The notes beneath the pieces are model-generated. The model saw only the letters and a list, made by a program, of their open reading frames with translations. It ran no database searches and was not told the DNA's origin. Shown here piece by piece: positions 12,901 through 25,878 of a stretch of 37,500 bases of DNA (position 1 is the stretch's first letter; each line of letters begins with the position of its first letter). Made by a program: the position numbers and the translations under genes. Source of the stretch: Theodoxus fluviatilis (lineage: Eukaryota > Mollusca > Gastropoda > Cycloneritida > Neritidae); the NCBI GenBank assembly GCA_034096865.1, contig JAWQFJ010001255.1, positions 15,001 through 52,500 of the forward strand, given 5' to 3'.

Positions 12901-15900
12901 TAGCTACCCATCACTCATCACTAGCTATGCAGCACTCATCACTGTAGCTACCCATCACTCATCACTGTAGCTACCATCACTCATCACTGTAGCTACCCAT
13001 CACTCATCACTGCAGCTATCCATCACTGTAGCTACGCATCACTCATCACTGTAGCTACACATCACTGTAGCTACCCATCACTCATCACTGCAGCTACCAT
13101 CACTCATCACTGTAGCTACCATCACTCATCACTGTAGCTACCATCACTCATCACTGTAGCTACCAGCACTCATCACTGTAGCTACCTATCACTCATCACT
13201 GTAGCTACCCAGCACTCATCACTGTAGCTATGCAGTACTCATCACTAGCTGTGCAGCACTCATTACTGTAGCTTTACAGCATTCATCATTGTAGCTATGC
13301 AGCACTCATTACTGTAGCTTTACAGCATTCATCATTGTAGCTATGCAGCACTCATTACTGTAGCTTTACAGCATTCATCATTGTAGCTATGCAGCACTCA
13401 TTACTGTAGCTTTACAGCATTCATCATTGTAGCTATGCAGCACTCATTACTGTAGCTTTACAGCATTCATCATTGTAGCTATGCAGCACTCATTACTAGC
13501 TATGCAGCACTCAACATTGTAGCTATGAAGCACTCCTTACTAGCTATGCAGCACTCAACACTGTAGCTACCCATCACTCATCACTGTAGCTACCCAGCAC
13601 CCATCACTGTAGCTTCACAGCATTCATCGCTGTAGCTATGCAGCACTCATTACTAGCTATGCAGCACTCATTACTAGCTATGCAGCACTCATTACTAGCT
13701 ATGCAGCACTCATCACTGTAGCTACCCAGCACTCATCACTGTAGCTACCCAGCACTCATCACTGTAGCTACCCAGCACTCATCACTGTAGCTACCCAGCA
13801 CTCATCACTGTAGCTACCCAGCACTCATCACTGTAGCTACCCAGCACTCATCACTGTAGCTACACAGCACTCATCACTGTAGCTATGCAGCACTCATCAC
13901 TGTAGCTACCCAGCACTCATCACTGTAGCTATGCAGCACTCATCACTGTAGCTACCCATCACTCATCACTAGTTATGCAGCACTCATCACTGTAGCTACC
14001 CATAACTCATCACTGAAGCTACCCAGCACTCATCACTGTAGTTATGCAGCACTTGTCACTGTGGCTACCCAGCACTTGTCACTAGCTATGCAGCACTCGT
14101 CACTGTACCTAAGCAAAACTCATCACTAGCTACCCAGCACTCATCACTGTAGCTACCCAGCACCCATCACTGTAGCTATGCAGCACTCACCAGTGACAAG
14201 TGCCAATCGCTCCACACCCTCAAAGTCGGCGTGCTCGATGGCCGTCACACCAGCATCGGCAAAGAGCTGCTCAGGGTAGTTGTAGATCAGCTGCCTGCAA
14301 GACACAGTACAGTGTTCAGCAAACACATTCTTCAGTTCATTCATTCTGCACTTGCACACAGAATGAAACACTGCTGGAAGAATAATCAAATGTACAGTGT
14401 TCAGCAAACACATTCTTCAGTTAACTCATTTTGCACATACAGACAAAAGAATTCCATCCATCCAACTATCTATCCTTCTACTGGTTGTGGCTGTGTCATC
14501 TTCAGTAGGGTGTTCCCATGTCCTTTGTGCGTGATGACCTGAAACATCCGTTGTTAGGCAACACATGTAGTTGTCAAGCTGGAATGGAATTTTTCACTTT
14601 TGTAGGAAACTGGATTGCTTGGTATGATATGCCTGGATAAATGCGGGGCTTTTCCTTGGCTTGACCACATTTGACTATTCTTACAACAATGTGTTTTTAC
14701 AGTTTATCAGCCTTTGAAGGCTATGTAAGGTCATTAAGCATGAAAATTACTAGAACAGGTTAAGCGCAAATCACATAGGGAGACGCAGTGAATCTAATCT
14801 GACCCCCGACCCTCAGGGGGAACCAGCAGAAGGCAACTCACCACAGCGAAGATGAATCAGTCTTCATACACACTTGATGAAAAAGACGCTACACTTCAGA
14901 AATGGCAACCACAAGGCATGCCGATATGAATTATGATCCATCTTCCACTGGAAAGATCCAGAGTTTGACCCACCTGTTGATGAAGATGTTGCATCCATGC
15001 TTGAGGATCTTCTGCACTTTGTCCTTCATCTTCTCCTTCTCTGCAAGCTCAAGCTCCGCAACCTTGGAGACGGCGTCCACACGCACGCGGGACCCAAACA
15101 CCTTGATCTTGTCCGAGTCCATGGGCGTGTTGGCAATCAGGATCTTGGCGTTCTCCACTCGCTTGGGCTGGTGCACCCCAATCTTCTTCTCCAGGAGGAA
15201 ACCTGACACACAGAGGCAGCGAAGCTCTGGGCAAGGCTGGGCAATCATGCAATCAAGAGTTGTCAGAACGAGCAAAGAACTATCTACCAGGACATGCAGG
15301 ACGTGCAGGACATGCAGGACGTGCAGGACATGCAGGACGTGCAGGACATGCAGGACGTGCAGGACATGCAGGACGTGCAGGACATGGCTCACTTAAGTGC
15401 CACTGTTGCTGTGCTAGACTCCCAGCCCTGAATGAACTAGAGGATAATGTAATGCCAAAACTTGCCAAGGGTACAGATATACACACAGGCACACTCACAC
15501 ACATGCTTGTGCATTCACACACACGCTTGTACACTCACACACAATTACATATGCTTATTTGCACATATACATATACAGGCACAAAAACACAACCAAACCC
15601 TCAGATACTCACATTCAATCACACACATATGTAAATAATCATGGGCACGTGCGCACAAGCATATGCACACACACACATACGCACACACACTTTGAGACTT
15701 CCTTGTGCTTATATCATGTATGACAAAAGCATATTTGCCTGGAAGCATGCACTTGACCGCATATGTACATTTAAGAGGGTGCGCGTTGGCATATGTATAT
15801 TTATGCCTTATTCAGAAATGACAGTCATAATTCAAACAAACTACATAATGAGGGAAAGCACATCACTCTTCCTCCAACAGGAAATAATGTGACAGGCAAG

Positions 15901-17003
15901 GTCCAACACCAACCTTCGTCCAAGTAGGAGTCGGTCAGATTTCCACCAGCAATCTTGATGAGCTGGATGGCCTCCAGGTTGCCGCTGCCCTGAAACCGAA
16001 ACAGCGCAGTGACTGGCACTTCCTGGGCAGCCAAGAAACAACAGCAGGGTTGTCTCTGTCTCCTCTATGTTCTCAGCCTCCTCTATGTTTTGTTTCTTCT
16101 ATGTTCTCTGTCTCCTCTATGTTTTGTTTCTTCTATGTTCTCTGTCTCCTCTATGTTCTGTTTCCTCTGTTTTCTGTCTCCTCTATGTTCTCTGTGTCCT
16201 CTGCCTCCTCTATGTTCTGTTTCCTCTATGTTTTCTGTCTCCTCTATGTTCTCTGTGTCCTCTGCCTCCTCTATGTTCTGTTTCCTCTATGTTCTGTTTC
16301 CTCTATGTTCTCTGTCTCCTCTATGTTCTCTGTCTCCTCTATGTTCTGTTTCCTCTATGTTCTCTGTCTCCTCTATGTTCTGTGTCTCCTCTATGTTTTG
16401 TTTCCTCTATGTTCTCTGCCTCCTCTATGTTCTCTGCCTCCTCTATGTTCTGTGTCCTCTATGTTCTGTGTCCTCACGGCCGTCCAGCAGGCGCTGAATC
16501 GTGCTGTTTAGTTCAAGCGAAACTATGTATCTCTACAGGAGGACACTGGTCACGTAGGCACCCCGCAGCGCGCCGGAACTGATTCGCGGCCTCTTTGTTC
16601 TCTGTATTTTCGCTTGGGAATCATTCTCGTTTAATGACACTGCTAGAGTTTCCCGAAAGCTCATATTGAATGTATTTGGTGTACATCTTTTAAGAGACAT
16701 GCGGCTGCATTACATATTACGGATACTTTCTTCTTTTCCCTGAAAACGGCCTTGAATGTCTGTGTGTGATTGTTGAAGCCGAACACTTCATGTAGTGTTG
16801 AACTACGCTCGCGATCGCTCGCGCTGTGTCTACATGCCAGTGGATATCTGTGCTTCGTTTGGACTAAACTAGAATTTCCACAACGTTCATTTGTTGGATA
16901 CTTCTGGAGTACGTTTATTGACATCTTTGCAGCTGTATAGAGTATTCAGCTTATGATCGAGTACGTGTGCCCAACGCATCATGTTACAAGCGTCATAATG
17001 GAG

Positions 17004-17071
<68 letters not shown>

Positions 17072-17224
17072 GAGACACAGAGAGAGAGAGAGTGACAGAG
17101 AGAGCTAGAGAGTGACACAGGGTGAGAGAGAGTGACAGAGAGAGAGAGAGAGAGAGTGACAGAGAGAGAGAGAGAGTGACAGAGAGAGCTAGAGAGTGAA
17201 ACAGAGAGTGAGAGAGAGAGAGAG

Positions 17225-17283
<59 letters not shown>

Positions 17284-19820
17284 CGACTGAGTGGAAACTT
17301 ACCTGGCACAATATCACATGGAGTGCAAAGACTTCTCTCCTCGCCGTTGGGAAAAAGTATCCGTTTTTCCGGTAAGACAGATTGAGTGTATGAATGTTAC
17401 TGTGTCTGTTGCTTGAAAAATATAAGTCATACAAACTGCATGCTCACGACCGTGTTTGTTCAGAGTTGGAGTAAATAGCCAGATGCCAGCCACGCTGTGA
17501 AACTATGCTGTGCTGAAGCCGGCTGTTGAAGACGGATTGCATACAATCCACAATTCGTAGTCTATGCATGACGCATATCATCGTAAAGAGGAATTTCTGC
17601 TCTTTTCTGCTGAAATAGTTTAATTCATGCAGCACAAAGGAGCACAGGAAGGTTGAACAAAAAACAGAAGTATTTTGAAAGCTAGCTTTCAGTGGGGGAT
17701 GAATGGCGTGAGGCTCCTCGCTGCAAATGTTTTGTTAAGATTGCCTGACCCACTTCTCACCCCCAGCATCGTGTAGCAGTGCGGCCCAACTAAACAGCCC
17801 TCTAGGAACGGCCGTGTCTTCTATGTTCTGTTTCCTCTATGTTCTCTGCCTCCTCTATGTTCTCTGCCTCCTCTATGTTCTGTGTCTCCTTTATGTTCTG
17901 TGTCCTCTATGTTCTGTGCCTCCTCTATGTTCTGTGTCTCCTCTATGTTCTGTGTCCTCTATGTTCTGTGTCTCCTCTATGTTCTGTGTCCTCTATGTTC
18001 TGTGTCCTCTATGTTCTCTGTCTCCTCTATGTTCTCTGCCTCCTCTATGTTCTCTGCCTCCTCTATGTTCTCTGCCTCCTCTATGTTCTCTGCCTCCTCT
18101 ATGTTCTCTGTCTCCTCTATGTTCTGTGTCCTCTATGTTCTCTGTCTCCTCTATGTTCTCTGCCTCCTCTATGTTCTGTTTCCTCTATGTTCTCTGTCTC
18201 CTCTATGTTCTCTGCCTCCTCTATGTTCTCTGCCTCCTCTATGTTCTGTTTCCTCTATGTTCTGTGTCTCCTCTATGTTTTCAGCCTCCTCTACGTTCTG
18301 TGTCCTCTATGTTCTTCGTGATCTCTATGTTATCTGTCTTCTCTATGTTCTCTGTATGTTCTCTTTGATCTCTATGTTCTGTTCTCGGTCTTCTCTATGT
18401 TCTATACATTCTCTGTCTTCTGTATGTCTCCTCTAAGTTATCTACATTCTCACTCTTCTGTATGTTCTCTGTCTCCTCTATGTTCTCTACATTCTCTGTC
18501 TTCTGCATGTTCTCAGTCTTCTGTGTTTTCCATCTCCTCTGTGTTTTCCATCTCCTCTATGTTCTCTACATTCTCTTTCTTCTGTATGTTCTCTGTCTCC
18601 TCTATGTTCTCCGTGTTCTCTATGATAGAGATGAAGATGGGTGAAGCATTCCAGCCTTTCAACCTTTGTAAGCCATGTAAGGCCACTGACTACTCAAACT
18701 ATTGGTGTGTATTGGACTAGGAGTAAGTCAAGACTGCTACCAGAGTCATTTACCTTTTACCCATTGACCTATTATCTCTGACAGCTGGGAAAGGTCCCTT
18801 ATTACTATGCATCTCTTATTGGCAAAAAGTTCAGGTTTTCATGCACCTAAAAAAAATTCTTTTATCCACGCTAATTTGCAGTTACTGTGTGTGATATATC
18901 TGCCAACAGAACTCACACACCAAAGCACCAGAAGGCTGCAATTCAAACGAACCAGGCCCAACTACGGAACTCCACAGATGATAATCATAAGATGCACACT
19001 CCTCTGTCCCTCAAAGTCTGTCCTAGATACGGAAAGCTTCATGGTGCCTTTGCACACAAAAACCCAACCCAAGCACAAGTCCCCACCTTCTCCTTTGTGC
19101 TGCACTGACCATCATTGTTGACCACTTGTAGGTTCATATGATGCTAACCCTTCTGCATAATTTTCCTTCTTGAAGGGGAAAATCAAAATCAGAGAACTAG
19201 ACTAAATTCTATATTTTAGTTCTTTTTTATATGATTTTTCAAAATACATCTATTTTCTTGCAATTCCAGGGATAAGACACACTAAAAATACTGCATCTTG
19301 AATGAGTTGGGACTGTCTCCAGTGCCTTTTGCAAAAACCAAGCACAACACCAGTCCCCACCTTCAGTCGGAGCACAGCGTCCACAGCCAGGTTGGCAAAG
19401 TAGTCCTTGTGCTGGGTCAGGATCTTGGAGCTCAGCGTTGTCCTGGCAATGTTCATCAGGTCCTCACGGAACTTGACAGGGTCACTCCTGCAGTGGCAGA
19501 GACAGGCAATCAAGAACAACTTGACACTTTTCAGTGAGAATGACATATGGATACCTAAGGGTTCGTGTCATCATATCGTTCATCACATAGAGCTTGAGTT
19601 TCTTATGAATCTGATGTCTGAGGGAGGGAGGGAGGGAGGGAGGGTGGGAGGGAGGGAGAGGAGGAGGAAGAGGGAGAGGGGGAGGGGGAGGGAGAGGGGG
19701 AGGGGGAGCGAGAGGGGGAGGGAGGGAGAGGGGGAGGGAGGGAAGGAGGGAGGGAGAGAGAGGGAGAGAGAGAGAAAGAAGAAGAAGAAGAAGAAGAAAG
19801 AGAGAGAGAGAGAGAAAGAG

Positions 19821-19913
<93 letters not shown>

Positions 19914-20022
19914 TCTCTATAGCACATATCCTACAGTTAGTTCTCCACTCAGTAGTACATGCAGATAAATAAATGTATTAAAAAATAACTTGCTCATACA
20001 TCCCACCCACCAGTTTTCTCTG

Positions 20023-20062
<40 letters not shown>

Positions 20063-23000
20063 TCACTCTTTAGCTGCAGCCCACACACTGCACTTCACAC
20101 TCGCGCACTAGATTGAATCAGAGGCTTGCTGCTGTAACCTATAGAGACATCGCTGGAAAAGGACTTTGAAAAAAAACTGAAGAGCTACATCCACAGTACA
20201 CACCCATGATCCTGGGCGGCATCAGTCAGGGCTTGCCGCGACTCATCCACTGCGCGCCTCCAGCCTGCGATGATGGTCTGGGGGTGCATCCTTTGGGAGA
20301 TCAGGCTCTCAGCCTCCTGCAAGGAAAGCCACCACCATGGTCTTTAGAGGCAATCTGTATCATTCATATTCTGAATAACTCCCTTCAACATGCAGGGAAT
20401 GCTGCCAGTAATGTCCCATGGGTTCAGTCATGCATAAATCAGCTGCACTTCCATTCCAAGTAGGGGGGAGATTTAGTTTTTAATAATAAAAGATTGGCGA
20501 TTCACTCTCAAGCTGCTGATGTGGAAATCAGTCATGATGCCTGACAGGATTTACAGGCCATATTCGTGCCAATTAGATGCAAATGACAAATACCACATTA
20601 CCAACACCCACTGTGACAATTTCTGCATTTAAACATTCAAAATCTGATTCCTCAACAACAAACCATTAAGGGGGATATGGCAGTGCCTATAGGGCTGGAG
20701 TAAAGCAGTTCTTTTCTAAATACATAATTATTTTCATATCAAAGGTACACATGTTGGGTATTAAAAACTGTGAAGATAAATTTTTTTTAACCTTCTGTTG
20801 CCATGGAAACCTTCCAAGATGGCCGCCACATGCAATATATTTAAAAATACAAAACTCAAAAACTACAACTCATAACTACACCATTTTTTTTATTCAGCAA
20901 GATACACATCAACTCAAACTTTTTACAGAAGGGCATCAATTTCTATGCAGTCTAACCAATTTTCTGAATTTGAGGTCCACTATCCCATAAGCTATGCCGT
21001 GAAAACCCTGTTTCCCAGACACATTTTAGACAATTACAACAAGAAGAATGGGAAAATATCAATATTCTTCTGTAAGAATGAAGGAAACATAAGAAAGAAT
21101 AAGACCTGTAAATTGCAGGGCTGTATCATGCTTCCCTTTTTTTCCTTGTATTTTCAAATATAGCAAAAACCGTATTTTGAGAAATCAAGGGAAAAAGATT
21201 CAATGTCCTAGTATTCAATAATCAAACTTCTCCAGTCATATGGCATTGCTGGCCCCTCATTATGAAACTTGAACAACCTCCACAGCTAATATCTAGACAA
21301 AATCTTTCCTGAAACTATTTATAAAAAATTACAGACACTTCAAAACCGAGTTGGACAAAATGCAAAATAAATGCTTATCAGCACAATGACTCTTTTGTGC
21401 CAGGTCCCATCATAAGATACACTAATGTCTATGATGGGAATCTCTCCTCCACCAAGGCTCTCCTGAAGGTCTGCATCAGTTGCTGAGTAGGCCTCTCTGA
21501 CAGCAGCAGCAGCACGCTCCAGGACCTCTGCACCCTCCTGAACTTCAACTTCTGCAAATTGCAAGACATGGACTAAATATATGATCATATTCATAAATAC
21601 TAACTGAAAACAAAGCTTAGATGACTGCAATAATCAATTCATAGGAAGCAGTATTCATGGATTTAGAATCATGTCAGAACACGACAAAATACCAATAATT
21701 ATACACAGATCAATGTAAGGAATTTAATTGAGCAAGATGATTGTTTTTCTTACCTGTCAGTAGCCGGTCGTGGCGCTGGAAGGTCTTCTTGTGCATTCCT
21801 GGCAATCCGAAGATGGTGCTGAATTTCTCTAGAACCCGATGGCCTGTCCCAACCTCATGACTAAACAGAGTCATCAGTCTGTTGACTTCAAATGCCACGT
21901 TCTTCTTTGTGGACCCTCCCACTCTTGGAGAACTCAGTTCATCGGCTCTGAAGCCGCATTTGTGACACAGGAGCTCCAATTTAGTGGAAAATCCTTGATT
22001 TCCACCTTCACAGATGCCTACTTCCAGTTCATTTTCAAAACATTCTGGGCAAGGAACTTGTGCCAGCAGTTTCGTCAACTGATCCACGTGGGAAATCAGC
22101 CACTTCTGAGACTGAGCATCTCCACACCACAGGCAGTGTCTGCACTTCTGCTTGCTGCTATGTCCAATTTCTTCCGAGATGCAGAAACCGAAGTTGATTC
22201 ACTAATTCCAGCTTGGGAAGTGGATGGAAACGGTTCTTGAGTTGCACAATCAGTTGACGAAGTGGATGGGACTGGAGAATCTGTTGTTGACATCGGTGCA
22301 GGAGGTGAAATAACCGATTGCTAGTGCCGTGGAGAATCAGTTGACATCGGTGCAGGAGTCGAAATAACCGATCGATCGTGCCGCGGAGAATCCGTTGACA
22401 TCGGTGCAGGAGGTAGATCCTGCCGTTTTGCAGCCCTGGCAGCTTCTAACTGCCTGCTTCTAACTAGTTTTCCTTTCCTCGGCATTTGGCTTCTTCAGTG
22501 CACCAAAATCACAATAATAATACACGCGAAGAGTTACGAGTAGATTCTGCGATCAACCTGAGGCGCCATGTTGTCGTCATGCAGTGGAGAATTGTGGGAG
22601 GAATTCTAAGCTTCTGATTGGCCCACGTGACCATTTCCTTTGTTCTCCCGCAAAATAGGCTCTCCTATTGAGGTCAACCACGCTATCTTGAGTTAGTATA
22701 GAGGAGTTCTCTCCCTTGCAGCATTCTCCTAATGGAAAGAGCTACAAAATGATACCAAACATGTCGGCATTCAAGCTTCGATCGTGTATGTTGTCAAGTG
22801 GAAAACAATGACACCGTCAGCCCCAAAAAGCAAAGAAACAATTTATTTCGGTGACAGGTAGTGTACATTTTAATATTTTATAAATATTTTCGAGCATATT
22901 TCACACTTATAAAGACCGGCGCTGGTTAGTAGGATGGTTATGCAACTCAAATCTGCAATAATCCCAACATCGACGAAAATCAAGAAAATAGTGAGTTTGC

Positions 23001-25816
23001 ACTGCCGTATCCCCCCTTAACTGTATGTGCCTGACAAAATCTAATACAAAAATTTGCATTCTTTTCAGACAGAAAATTTTGGCAGCAAAAGCAATTAAGT
23101 ATACTTCATCTCTCGACAACAACAACGTCTTGCAGAACTAGAAGAAGGAACATCCAAGGCAAACTAGATCTACTTACCTTCAGCAGTTCACATGCCAGCA
23201 CCACTACAGAAGTAGTGCCGTCACCAACTTCAGCATCCTGCGTTTTGGAGATGTCTGCCAAGAGAGAGTGACAATGAATGAATGGAGTTGTATGGCCTGC
23301 CAGCATTTTGAGGCTATGTAAGGCAGCTGACCATGAAAATCATTTGAGCTTGTGAGAGTAAGTGCAAATGAAGTCATCATTTCCCAAACGATTCACAAGA
23401 TGTGAATCACTTAGGAGAATGTGGTGCATTCATTCTTAGCCCCCCAACTCACAGAAGGTTGCAAAGAGAGAGAAAAAAAATTATGTTCACTAACCAAGAC
23501 GGATGGGTGGATGGAGTTTTACGGCCTATCACCCTCTGTTCACTATAAAAGGCCATAGATAACAAAAATCACTTGAATAGTTTAAGATTAAGTGAATATC
23601 AAGTCATGATATCCCCACTTATTCACCTCTTACTATTGACGTAGGGGGACGCTGTGGGTCTATTCTGACCCCCAGCCCACAGGGGCCACTAACAATGAAA
23701 GACTTCCTGAACTCCCTTTATTAAAATTAACACAAATGTCAAGCCTATCTTATCAGCTACAGAAGAAAACAAAACTAAATTGACAACTAAGTTATTGTGT
23801 TCATTGGTGCTTACTGAAGTTTCATATTCAATTGCTGAACTTGATGTAAAAGACACCAATTAATTATAATCCTGGGCTGGGCCAAAACTTGCCTGAGACT
23901 GACAGAAAACAATTTTGCATCTCATGTGGTGATTAACCCTCTGGACGCCATTATTTTTCACGGTTTTTACTCCCTGCAGCCAGTTATTTTCTGGACGTGC
24001 CTAAAAACCGAGACCCCTCTTCTGTTTAACAAGAAGGGCAAAGCCCATACGACTCACATGCTTGACCTTGACCTTTATATGACCTTGACCTTCAGGTGAC
24101 CTTCAAGGTCAAGGTCAAACAACTAAACCTACCAATGACATCATACACTAAGTAATGCTTTACACATTTTTCCTACCAAAATACATGTGACCTTGACCCA
24201 AGGTCAAGGTCATCCAAGGTCATGCAACACAAAGCTGTTAATTCAAGACATAGGAAGCACAATGGTGCTTATTGGCACTTTCTACCATGAGATATAGTCA
24301 CTTTTAGTGGTTCACTACCCCATTTTGGTCACATTTCATAAGGGTCAAAGTGACCTTGACCTTGATGATATGTGAACAAATGTGTCTCATGATGAAAGTA
24401 TAACATGTGCCCCACATAATTATTAAGTTTGAAACAGTTATCTTCCATAGTTCAGGGTCAAGGTCACTTCAAAATATGTATACAATCCAACTTTGAAGAG
24501 CTCCTGTGACCTTGACCTTGAAGCAAGGTCAACCAAACTGGTATCAAAAGATAGGGCTTGCTTTGACCTATATACCACTTGTAGCTAAGGTCGCCATTCT
24601 CAATAACGTGGGAGAAAATTGGGAAAATGTGAAAAATGACTTTTTGAGACCACATTTATGGCTCCTGTGACCTTGACCTTGAAGCAAGGTCAAGTCACTA
24701 TGTATGTTTTTTGAGGCCTTGTCATCATACACCATCATGCCACATTTGGTGTTGATAGACTTAATAGTCTCCGAGAAAAATCCAACGTTTAAGTTTTTTA
24801 CGCCCGGACGGATGCCCGGACGGACGACACGGCTGAGTACATAGACCCACTTTTGCTTCGCATGTGAGTCAATAAAAAACGGGTCGAGTGACAGGCTGCC
24901 ACTGACTAACTCGAGAATAAATTCACGCATCGCTTCCTTTCTTCGCCCTCACTTGACCAGCGTAGCGATTCGTTTCGTCAACCATCAAGTCAACGAATTC
25001 ATAGTTGAAATAGAGATGAAAAGCATCCGATTTAGATACCTCGTCGGGCACATGTTGAGGAGAGTCCATGCGCGAATTTAGAGCGAATTTAGAAGTTACT
25101 GATCGAGGTAGACACGAGTTTGCCACAGCAACCATGAGTGGTCATATACGCAGACGGAATCTTGGACTGGGCTGGTTCAACTTCGATTTCGTCATCAGAG
25201 TCACTCTGTGGCAAACTCGACCAAATCTTCCTCTGTGAAGCCATGGAATTCTTCTTCCGAGTCAGAATCTAACAATATTTCAAAGATTCGCTCTTCATCA
25301 GGATCGAGCTCAGCCATTTCTGGGCCAGCGTGCGCAATCGAAATCACGCAGCAGCGTGTCTACCTTGATCGGTAACTTCAAAATTCGTGCACTTGTGCAC
25401 AGTGAAAAAATATGGTGACTGTTATTATGAAAGCGAGGCTCTTCTGCGCAGTCTCCATGCGTAGAAAGCTCTCACAATCCCAAGATTCATAGCAAACAGC
25501 GCCAGATTCAAACATGCCTATCAGTCTGTCGACTGTAACCGCCGACGGCTGTGAGGGGAGGTAACTATGTCGGCGGTTATGACCGCCGACGGTGCGCAGA
25601 GGGTTAAATCCAAAACCTCTTCATGTGTGTCCTAAGCTAATGCCCTGTTATTCAAATTTTTAAATATCTTTTTTAAAGAGCAAACAAATTTTACTATTAC
25701 ACTGCTGCATCCAAAGATCAAAGGAGGAATGGCCAACATCCTACTGGCAATACAGCTAATCATGTGTTCTCTCATCTGTTGAATGATTGGACTGAATATC
25801 ATGTGAACATTCATTC

Positions 25817-25878
<62 letters not shown>

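Larger units (their letters stand above)
23937..25603 (-). mobile_element. piggyBac element remnant, TTAA-flanked, intron 4
   Basis: TTAA at 23933-23936 and 25604-25607, with termini CCCTCTGGACGCC on the left and the complement CCCTCTGCGCACC on the right. Inside the right end, CCGCCGAC and GTCGGCGG motifs form subterminal inverted repeats (25540-25592). It carries a piggyBac transposase N-terminus (separate entry), then a nested 845-bp repeat, and keeps only about 90 bp of the far end. The catalytic core is gone, so the element cannot move itself. Confidence 0.8.

Noticed and set aside
17814..18436. 184-codon ORFs with repeated [14 protein letters not shown] peptide
   Set aside because: Translation of the 18-bp minisatellite in intron 7; three overlapping frames are all open for the same reason.
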